Of a stretch of 39,533 nucleotides of DNA, positions 33,899 to 39,533 are shown piece after piece; position 1 is the first letter of the stretch, and every line of letters begins with the position of its first letter. The translations under genes were made by a program, and so were the position numbers. The DNA is from Pseudomonadota bacterium (GTDB lineage Bacteria; Actinomycetota; Actinomycetes; Actinomycetales; Cellulomonadaceae): the NCBI GenBank assembly GCA_021833345.1, contig JAKBFW010000006.1:1-39533 (forward strand), written 5' to 3'. The notes beneath the pieces were generated by a model. The model worked only from the letters and a program-made list of their open reading frames with translations. It searched no databases and had not been told where the DNA came from.

Positions 33899-34639
33899 TC
33901 AGCGACCCTGGTTCGCGACCGCCTTGATGGCCTCGGCGGCGGCATCGGGGTCGAGGTACGTCCCTCCCGCGAAGACGGGCTTGAGGGACTCCTCGTCGAG
34001 CTCGTACCGCAGCGGGATGCCGGTGGGGATGTTGATGCCGGCGATCGTCTCGTCGTCGATGTCGTCGAGGTACTTCACGATCGCGCGGATCGAGTTGCCG
34101 TGCGCGGCGACCAGCACCGTCTTGCCCGCCTGGAGGTCCGGGACGATGTCGCTGGTCCAGTACGGGAGCGCGCGGTCCAGGACGTCCTTCAGGCACTCGG
34201 CGCGGACGACGGGCTCGCCGGCGTAACGCGGGTCGGCATCCTGCGAGAACTCGGAGCCGAGCTCGATGTCGGGCGGCGGGACGTCGTACGAGCGACGCCA
34301 GAGCATGAACTGCTCCTCGCCGTACGTGGCGAGGGTCTGCTTCTTGTCCTTGCCCTGCAGCGCGCCGTAGTGGCGCTCGTTGAGGCGCCAGCTTCGCTTC
34401 ACGGGGATCCAGTGCCGGTCGGCCGCGTCGAGCGCGAGGTTCGCGGTCGTGATGGCACGGCGAAGGAGCGACGTGTGCACGACGTCGGGCAGCACCCCGG
34501 CGTCGGCGAGCAGCGTGCCGCCTCGCGTGGCCTCGGCCACGCCCTTCTCGGAGAGTGCGACGTCCACCCAGCCGGTGAACAGGTTCTTGGCGTTCCACTC
34601 GCTCTCGCCGTGGCGGAGGAGCACGAGGGTATAGGTCAT
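33899..34639 (-). CDS. gpmA: 2,3-bisphosphoglycerate-dependent phosphoglycerate mutase
   Basis: A 246-residue glycolytic enzyme that interconverts 3- and 2-phosphoglycerate through a phosphohistidine. '[12 protein letters not shown]' has the catalytic His10 and the RHG motif, and '[16 protein letters not shown]' has the second His. '[11 protein letters not shown]' is typical of the dPGM type. The ATG at 34639 is preceded by GGATAGGAG; the frame is open far upstream through a repeat tract. A hairpin (34672-34687) and a 9-bp tandem repeat separate it from mshA. Confidence 0.95.
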   Translation of the reverse strand: MTYTLVLLRHGESEWNAKNLFTGWVDVALSEKGVAEATRGGTLLADAGVLPDVVHTSLLRRAITTANLALDAADRHWIPVKRSWRLNERHYGALQGKDKKQTLATYGEEQFMLWRRSYDVPPPDIELGSEFSQDADPRYAGEPVVRAECLKDVLDRALPYWTSDIVPDLQAGKTVLVAAHGNSIRAIVKYLDDIDDETIAGINIPTGIPLRYELDEESLKPVFAGGTYLDPDAAAEAIKAVANQGR

Positions 34640-34671
34640 GGCTCCTATCCTGCCCCATCCGTGCCGGCACC

Positions 34672-34687
34672 CCGGAAGGACTTCCGG
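34672..34687 (-). repeat. Hairpin between mshA and gpmA
   Basis: CCGGAAG (34672-34678) and CTTCCGG (34681-34687) are separated by two bases. It is placed to end the lactonase-mshA transcript. Confidence 0.5.
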
Positions 34688-34705
34688 CCCGTGGGCGAGA
34701 GCCCC

Positions 34706-34750
34706 GCGAGTGCCTGACGTGCCGCACACGCCTGACGTGCCAGAGGTGCC
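34706..34750 (-). repeat. 9-bp tandem repeat (five units) between mshA and gpmA
   Basis: On the minus strand five units follow each other: GGCACCTCT, GGCACGTCA, GGCGTGTGC, GGCACGTCA and GGCACTCGC. Two units are identical and the others are variants. The tract begins at the last base of the mshA stop codon and lies 67-111 bp before the gpmA ATG. Confidence 0.7.
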
Positions 34751-36087
34751 TAGCGCGCCGTGCGGTGCTCGCCGGCCGCGTCGTACACGTGCAGCACCGC
34801 CTCGGCCGCGACGTCCCACCCGAACCGCTGCGCGTGCTCACGGGCGCCGTGTCCGAGGACCGCGCGCGCCGCGTCGTCCGCCAGCATCTCGGCGATCGCA
34901 TCCGCCCAGGTCTCCGCGTCGTGGCCGGCGACCAGCCGACCTGAGACGCCGTCGGCGACCACCGACCGGAGACCACCGACGCCGGCCGCGAGGACCGGCG
35001 TGCCGCTCGCCTGCGCCTCGGCGGCGACCAGCCCGAACGACTCGCTACGCGACGGCATCGCGACGACGTCCGCGGCGCGGTACCAGTCGACGAGCGCCGG
35101 CCGGGGCACGGGCGGGCGGATGGTCAGGTGCTCGGACACTCCGGAGGCGGCCGCGAGGGCCACGAGCTCGCGGACGGCCGTCGGGCGTCCGCTCGGACCA
35201 CCGAGGACCACGAGGTCCGGCACCGGACGGCCGCTCGCCCGGAGCACCGCGAGGGCGTGCACCAGCACGTCGGGCCCCTTGAGCGGTTGCACACGACCGG
35301 CGAACAGCACGACCGGCCGGGTCTGGTCGAGCCCGAGCCGCGCGCGCGCAGCGGCCCGGTCGCCAGGGGTGAACAGCTCGAGATCGACGCCCGGCGCGAC
35401 CGTGTGGACGCGGTCCGCGTCCGCTCCGTACAGCTCGACGAGGTCGCGCGCCTCCGCGTCGGTGCTCGCGATGAGGGCGTCGGCCTCCGCGACCACCTGC
35501 TCCTCCCCGATCATGCGCCCGTGCGGCTCGGGAGCGTCCCCCGGCGCGAGGGCGGCGTTCTTGACCCGTGCCATCGTGTGCATCGTGTGCACGAGCGGCA
35601 CGTCCCACCGATCGGCCGCCAGCCACCCCACCTGACCCGAGAGCCAGTAGTGCGAGTGCACGACGTCGTACCAGCCTGCCGCCCGCGCGGCCTCCGACCG
35701 CAGCACCCCGGCGGTCATCGCGCACAGCTGTCCCGGGAGATCGGTCTTGTCGAGCCCCTCGAACGGTCCTGCCGCCACGTGGTGGACCAGGACCGGCGGC
35801 ACCACGCCGACGTCGACCTCGTCGCCGAGCAGGATCGCGCGGGCCTGCTCGCGGCCGAGGACCCGTCCGTCGGCGTCCGTGCCGGGCAGGATCACGGTCT
35901 CGGGGAGCGCCGACGAGGTCGCCCGCGTGAAGATCTCCACGCGCGCACCACGCCGGGCGAGCGCGTGCGACAGCCCCGAGACGTAGACGTTCATCCCGCC
36001 GGCGTCGCCGATGCCCGGCTGGTCCAGCGGAGAGGTGTGGACCGACAGCATGGCGACCCGGAGCTGTCGATGGGTCTCGTGGGGCAC
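34750..36087 (-). CDS. mshA: D-inositol-3-phosphate glycosyltransferase (MshA)
   Basis: A 445-residue GT4 glycosyltransferase. The MshA signature '[19 protein letters not shown]' near the N-terminus, the donor-binding '[15 protein letters not shown]' and the E-x7-E motif '[15 protein letters not shown]' are present. MshA joins UDP-GlcNAc to 1D-inositol 3-phosphate, the first step of mycothiol synthesis, a thiol found only in actinobacteria. The GTG at 36087 comes four bases after the stop of the lactonase gene, so the two are coupled; a longer frame to 36174 lies inside that gene. Mycothiol later steps are not in the window. Confidence 0.93.
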   Translation of the reverse strand: MPHETHRQLRVAMLSVHTSPLDQPGIGDAGGMNVYVSGLSHALARRGARVEIFTRATSSALPETVILPGTDADGRVLGREQARAILLGDEVDVGVVPPVLVHHVAAGPFEGLDKTDLPGQLCAMTAGVLRSEAARAAGWYDVVHSHYWLSGQVGWLAADRWDVPLVHTMHTMARVKNAALAPGDAPEPHGRMIGEEQVVAEADALIASTDAEARDLVELYGADADRVHTVAPGVDLELFTPGDRAAARARLGLDQTRPVVLFAGRVQPLKGPDVLVHALAVLRASGRPVPDLVVLGGPSGRPTAVRELVALAAASGVSEHLTIRPPVPRPALVDWYRAADVVAMPSRSESFGLVAAEAQASGTPVLAAGVGGLRSVVADGVSGRLVAGHDAETWADAIAEMLADDAARAVLGHGAREHAQRFGWDVAAEAVLHVYDAAGEHRTAR

Positions 36088-36091
36088 CGGG

Positions 36092-37210
36092 TCACATCGC
36101 GATCGGGACGACGCAGGCGGGTGAAGGCAGGTCGATCGTGCGCGTGATGCCGCCGGGCACCGCATCGGCTCCACGCATCACGACCACCGTCGACGAGACC
36201 TGGTTCGCGACGACCGTCGTGCCGTCGACGACCGCGAGGTGCCGCGGCCAGGTCCCCCCGCTCGACCGCTCGGCGAGAGCGTCGAGCCGGGAGCCGCCAG
36301 GGCTCACCGCGAACGTCGAGAGGACGTCAGCCCCACGGACGCCCACCACGACCGTGCCGTCGACCGCCTCGATGTGCGACGGCAGGTTGCGGACTCCCCG
36401 GCCGCCCGCCCGTGGCGTCGAGGCACAGGCCGGGACGGTCTGCACGAGCACGGCCGTGGCCGACGCCCGGTCCCATCGCACGACGTGGACCGAGCTGTCC
36501 AGCTCGCCGACGACGTAGACGTGGTCGCCGGGTCCCGCGGCGAGATGGCGGGGCCCGGTCCCCGCCGGCAGGTGTGCCGCGATGCCGTCCGCGTCGAGCA
36601 GCCCGTCGCTCCGGATGCGGAACCGGCGGAGCTCGTCCGTCCCCAGGTCCGACGCGAGCAGATGTCGCCCGCCCGGGGCGACCATGATCGCGTGCGCGTG
36701 CGGCCCGTCCTGACGCTCCGTCTCGGGCCCGACACCCGATGTCGCGGAGTCTGCCGCACGCAGGACCTGGACCGGCCCGCCCGCGGCGACGACCTCGGGG
36801 CTCCAGGAGCCCTCGGGGGTGAGCGGAAGCACCCCGACGGTCCCGGACGAGTAGTTCGCCACGTACAGCGTCCTCGCGTCCGGCGACAGGAGCAGGTGGC
36901 ACGGGTCGTCGCCCCCGGACCGCACGGTACCGAGCGACCGGAGGCTGCCCGCAGTGCCCCCGACGCCGCTCGTCGCGAGCGCGGTCACGGTGCCGTCGGT
37001 GGTCTCGCCGACGGCGTACAGGACTGCACCCGACGGGTGAGCCGCGAGGAACGACGGCGCCGGTAGGTCCGCCACCTGACGGGCGCGCTGCCATGAGCCC
37101 GTCGCGAGGTCGAACCGCACACGCCAGACGCCCTCGCCCCGACCTGCGGGGCTGCCCGCGCCCGCCACCGGGTAGGTGCCGATCCAGAGGTCGAGGTGCG
37201 TGCTGGTCAC
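36092..37210 (-). CDS. Lactonase-family seven-bladed beta-propeller protein
   Basis: A 372-residue protein resembling the 6-phosphogluconolactonase (YbhE/Pgl) propeller family: repeated strands such as '[18 protein letters not shown]', '[28 protein letters not shown]' and '[29 protein letters not shown]' have the conserved blade positions. The reaction would be hydrolysis of 6-phosphogluconolactone or a related lactone, but family members without biochemical proof are common. The GTG at 37210 lies six bases after TAGGAT, so it is probably leaderless. mshA follows four bases after its stop, which makes them one operon. Confidence 0.85.
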   Translation of the reverse strand: MTSTHLDLWIGTYPVAGAGSPAGRGEGVWRVRFDLATGSWQRARQVADLPAPSFLAAHPSGAVLYAVGETTDGTVTALATSGVGGTAGSLRSLGTVRSGGDDPCHLLLSPDARTLYVANYSSGTVGVLPLTPEGSWSPEVVAAGGPVQVLRAADSATSGVGPETERQDGPHAHAIMVAPGGRHLLASDLGTDELRRFRIRSDGLLDADGIAAHLPAGTGPRHLAAGPGDHVYVVGELDSSVHVVRWDRASATAVLVQTVPACASTPRAGGRGVRNLPSHIEAVDGTVVVGVRGADVLSTFAVSPGGSRLDALAERSSGGTWPRHLAVVDGTTVVANQVSSTVVVMRGADAVPGGITRTIDLPSPACVVPIAM

Positions 37211-37216
37211 CTGCAG

Positions 37217-37222
37217 ATCCTA
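37217..37222 (-). promoter_or_regulatory. -10 element of a likely leaderless promoter for the lactonase-mshA operon
   Basis: TAGGAT on the minus strand, six bases before the GTG at 37210, with no Shine-Dalgarno sequence. The hairpin of the upstream transporter operon lies just before it. Confidence 0.5.
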
Positions 37223-37232
37223 GGCACGACGA

Positions 37233-37263
37233 CGCCGGGTCCCGTGCAGTACGGGACCCGGCG
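37233..37263 (-). terminator. Hairpin after the monosaccharide transporter operon
   Basis: A 13-bp perfect stem (37233-37245 with 37251-37263) closes over a GCAGT loop, 33 bp past the permease stop codon. Confidence 0.8.
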
Positions 37264-37296
37264 CGGTCGTGCAGGCGGTGCTGGTCGTGCCGTCGG

Positions 37297-38466
37297 TCAG
37301 CGGCCGGCGGCGCGCCGCTTGTTGATCAGGTCGAAGGCGACGGCGGCGAGGAGCACGAGGCCCTTGATCGCCTTCTGCCAGGACGGGTCGACGTTCATGA
37401 TCGACAGGCCCATGTTGAGGACACCCATGATGAGCGCACCGATCATGGCACCGGAGACCTTGCCGACACCGCCCGTGACCGCCGTGCCACCGATGAAGCA
37501 CGCGGCGATCGCGTCGAGCTCGAAGCCGTCGCCCGCAGCGGCGACGGCCGCACCGGCACGCGAGGTGGTGACGATCGCGGCGACACCGGCGAGCGCACCG
37601 ATGTTGACGAAGATCCCGAAGTTCACGCGGCGCGTGTTGACGCCGGACAGGATCGCCGCGTTGAGGTTGCCACCGATCGCGTAGATATGCCGACCGAAGA
37701 CCGTCCGGCCGAGGACGAACGTGTACGCGAGGATGAGCACGCCCACGAGGATCAGCACGATCGGCATCCCGGTGGCGCCTGACAGGATCCAGGTGGTCGC
37801 ACCGAGCAGCAGGGCGATCAGGACGAGCTTGCCGGCGAAGGCCACCATCGGCTCGACCTCGAGGTCGTGCTTCTTCAGCGTCGTGCGAGCGCGCACCTGC
37901 GAGAGCACCAGGCCGGCGATCGCGAGGAGGCCGAGGACGAGCGTGAGCGCGTCTCGGTTCGAGGTGTAGCCGAGCAGGTTGGGCAGGTAGCCGTTGCTGA
38001 TCGCGACGAACCCGGTCGGCAGACCGGCGATCGTGGTACCGACGAGCACGATGGCGAGCCCGCGGAAGATCAGCATGCCGGCAAGGGTGACGATGAACGC
38101 CGGGATCCCGACGTAGGCCACCCAGTAGCCCTGCCACACCCCGACGAGCGCCCCGACGACGACGCCGAGGATCACCGCGAGGATCCACGGCATGTCCCAC
38201 TTGCCCATCGCGATGCCGATGACACCGCCGACGAACGCGACCACGGAACCGACGGACAGGTCGATGTGACCGGCGACGATCACCATGACCATGCCGATCG
38301 CCAGGATCATGACGTAGGCGTTCTGCTGAACCAACGCGGCGAGGTTGTCCGGCATGAGCAGACGACCACTGGTCGTGAACTCGAAGAGGATGACGATCGC
38401 GACAAGCGCGCCCATGATCCCGTACTGGCGCATGTTGCGGCCGAGATACTCCCTGACGGCGGTCAT
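37297..38466 (-). CDS. mmsB: Monosaccharide ABC transporter permease (MmsB/GguB-type)
   Basis: A 389-residue BPD_transp_2 permease with about nine to ten membrane helices. '[23 protein letters not shown]' is the family signature, and '[25 protein letters not shown]' precedes the EAA-like loop near 290. Length and the N-terminal '[18 protein letters not shown]' fit the multiple-monosaccharide (xylose/arabinose/galactose) importers annotated MmsB or GguB. Its ATG overlaps the stop of the ATPase gene (ATGA), so they are coupled. The binding protein is presumably further upstream, outside the window. Confidence 0.9.
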   Translation of the reverse strand: MTAVREYLGRNMRQYGIMGALVAIVILFEFTTSGRLLMPDNLAALVQQNAYVMILAIGMVMVIVAGHIDLSVGSVVAFVGGVIGIAMGKWDMPWILAVILGVVVGALVGVWQGYWVAYVGIPAFIVTLAGMLIFRGLAIVLVGTTIAGLPTGFVAISNGYLPNLLGYTSNRDALTLVLGLLAIAGLVLSQVRARTTLKKHDLEVEPMVAFAGKLVLIALLLGATTWILSGATGMPIVLILVGVLILAYTFVLGRTVFGRHIYAIGGNLNAAILSGVNTRRVNFGIFVNIGALAGVAAIVTTSRAGAAVAAAGDGFELDAIAACFIGGTAVTGGVGKVSGAMIGALIMGVLNMGLSIMNVDPSWQKAIKGLVLLAAVAFDLINKRRAAGR

Positions 38467-39533
38467 CGCGACGTCACTTCCTTTTCCTTGGTCATCAGAG
38501 CCATGAGCGACTCCTGGGTCGCCTCGGCGCGGGAGAGCTGGCCGGTCACTCGGCCCTGGCTCAGTGTGTAGATGCGGTCACAGACCCCGAGAAGCTCGGG
38601 CAGCTCGGACGAGATGACGACGACGGCCTTGCCGGCGTCGGCCAGGGCATTGATGATCGTGTAGATCTCGTACTTGGCGCCGACGTCGATCCCGCGCGTC
38701 GGCTCGTCGAGGATCAGCACGTCCGGGTCGGCGTAGATCCACTTGCTCAGCACGACCTTCTGCTGGTTCCCGCCGGACAGCTTGCCGACGATCGCGTCGA
38801 CCGACGGCGTCTTGATGTTCATGTCCTTGCGATACCGCTCCGCGATGAGGGTCTCCTCCTCGCGGTCCACGACCCCGTGGCGCGACAGCTTGCCCAGCGC
38901 CGAGGACGTGATGTTGCGCTTGATGTCCTCGATGAGGTTGAGGCCGTACCGCTTGCGATCTTCCGTCGCGTACGCGATGCCGTGACGGATCGCCTCGCCG
39001 ACGCTCCGGGTGTGGATCTCCTGGCCGTCCTTGAAGATCCGCCCGGAGACGTTCGTCCCGTAGGTCCTCCCGAACACGCTCATCGCCAGCTCGGTGCGGC
39101 CCGCGCCCATGAGGCCGGCGAGCCCGACGACCTCACCCTTGCGGACCATCAGGCTCGCGCCGTCGACGACCTTGCGGCTCTGGTCGATCGGGTGGTGGAC
39201 GGTCCAGTCCTCGATCCGCAGGACCTCGCCGCCGATCCGCGGGGAACGCTCGGGGAACCGGTTGTCGAGCGAGCGACCGACCATGCCGCGGATGATGCGC
39301 TCCTCCGAGACCGGTTCGACGCCGTTCATGTCGAGCGTCTCGATCGTCAGACCGTCGCGGATCACCGTCGTGGTGTCGGCGACCGCCGCGATCTCGTTGA
39401 GCTTGTGCGAGATGATGATCGAGGTGATGCCCTGGCCCTTGAGGCTGCGCACCAGGTCGAGCAGGTGGGCGCTGTCCTCGTCGTTGAGCGCCGCGGTGGG
39501 CTCGTCGAGGATCAGCAGCTTGACGCGCTTGGA
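38463..39533 (-). CDS. mmsA: Monosaccharide ABC transporter ATP-binding protein, 3' part (MmsA/GguA-type)
   Basis: Open to the window edge, so only about 356 C-terminal residues are seen. They start at the Walker B of the first ATPase domain ('[11 protein letters not shown]') with its H loop ('[10 protein letters not shown]'). The second domain is complete: degenerate Walker A '[10 protein letters not shown]', signature '[15 protein letters not shown]', Walker B '[14 protein letters not shown]' and '[17 protein letters not shown]'. Duplicated CUT2 ATPases of this kind power the permease that follows by a 4-bp overlap. An ATG-like start at 39452 is internal. The sugar is unknown. Confidence 0.93.
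   Translation of the reverse strand, partial: SKRVKLLILDEPTAALNDEDSAHLLDLVRSLKGQGITSIIISHKLNEIAAVADTTTVIRDGLTIETLDMNGVEPVSEERIIRGMVGRSLDNRFPERSPRIGGEVLRIEDWTVHHPIDQSRKVVDGASLMVRKGEVVGLAGLMGAGRTELAMSVFGRTYGTNVSGRIFKDGQEIHTRSVGEAIRHGIAYATEDRKRYGLNLIEDIKRNITSSALGKLSRHGVVDREEETLIAERYRKDMNIKTPSVDAIVGKLSGGNQQKVVLSKWIYADPDVLILDEPTRGIDVGAKYEIYTIINALADAGKAVVVISSELPELLGVCDRIYTLSQGRVTGQLSRAEATQESLMALMTKEKEVTSR

Overview
The window is a high-GC, gene-dense chromosomal segment of an actinobacterium. MshA (mycothiol synthesis), CarD, a SenX3-RegX3/PhoU phosphate system, an MsiK-type shared sugar ATPase, a WXG100 protein and many genes with no leader or Shine-Dalgarno sequence all point that way. The free-standing MsiK-like ATPase, the monosaccharide importer and the gene neighbourhoods suggest Cellulomonas or a close relative; this is inference, since no 16S rRNA or comparison is available. 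There is no phage, integrase, transposase, CRISPR array or plasmid gene. This looks like core chromosome with one probable three-gene insertion.

Layout. 1-1947: end of a helicase-associated gene and an XPB-type repair helicase. 1963-5139: a class I amidotransferase, then a two-component system with a repeat at its promoter. 5235-6791: HD hydrolase, WXG100 protein, DUF4031 protein. 6946-8571: groEL without groES, behind a CIRCE operator with an additional half-site. 8848-11606: flavoprotein, cold-shock protein, LytR_C membrane protein, DUF3263 protein. 11751-13381: uracil-DNA glycosylase and an SGNH hydrolase, then tRNA-Thr(TGT) on the other strand. 13564-16717: a Ser/Thr kinase with a polytopic membrane tail, a two-cysteine membrane protein and a membrane-anchored DsbA-like protein, all on the minus strand. 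16816-21762: an OtsA-OtsB fusion for trehalose, the MsiK-like ATPase and a DUF4032 kinase-like protein. 21784-24302: rlmB and cysS. 24374-27184: TetR, LysR and EamA genes. 27087-28932: ispF, ispD, carD. 29301-29843: a lipoprotein. 29978-33823: pstB, a 23-codon leader-like ORF, regX3, senX3 and divergent phoU, with GTTCACC repeats at two promoters. 33899-37210: gpmA, mshA and a lactonase-family protein. 37297-39533: permease and (partial) ATPase of a monosaccharide ABC importer.

How the parts fit. carD-ispD-ispF and cysS-rlmB are contiguous in Mycobacterium tuberculosis (Rv3583c to Rv3579c). Here the TetR/LysR/EamA block separates them, and cysS appears to have its own leaderless promoter. SenX3-RegX3 and PhoU would sense phosphate through a Pst transporter, yet only pstB of the transporter genes is present; its promoter region carries three 11-bp-phased repeats, a short Thr-rich ORF and a hairpin. 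I found no clearly new system. The best leads are the pstB leader region, the composite CIRCE, the kinase/membrane/DsbA cluster and the split carD-cysS operon.
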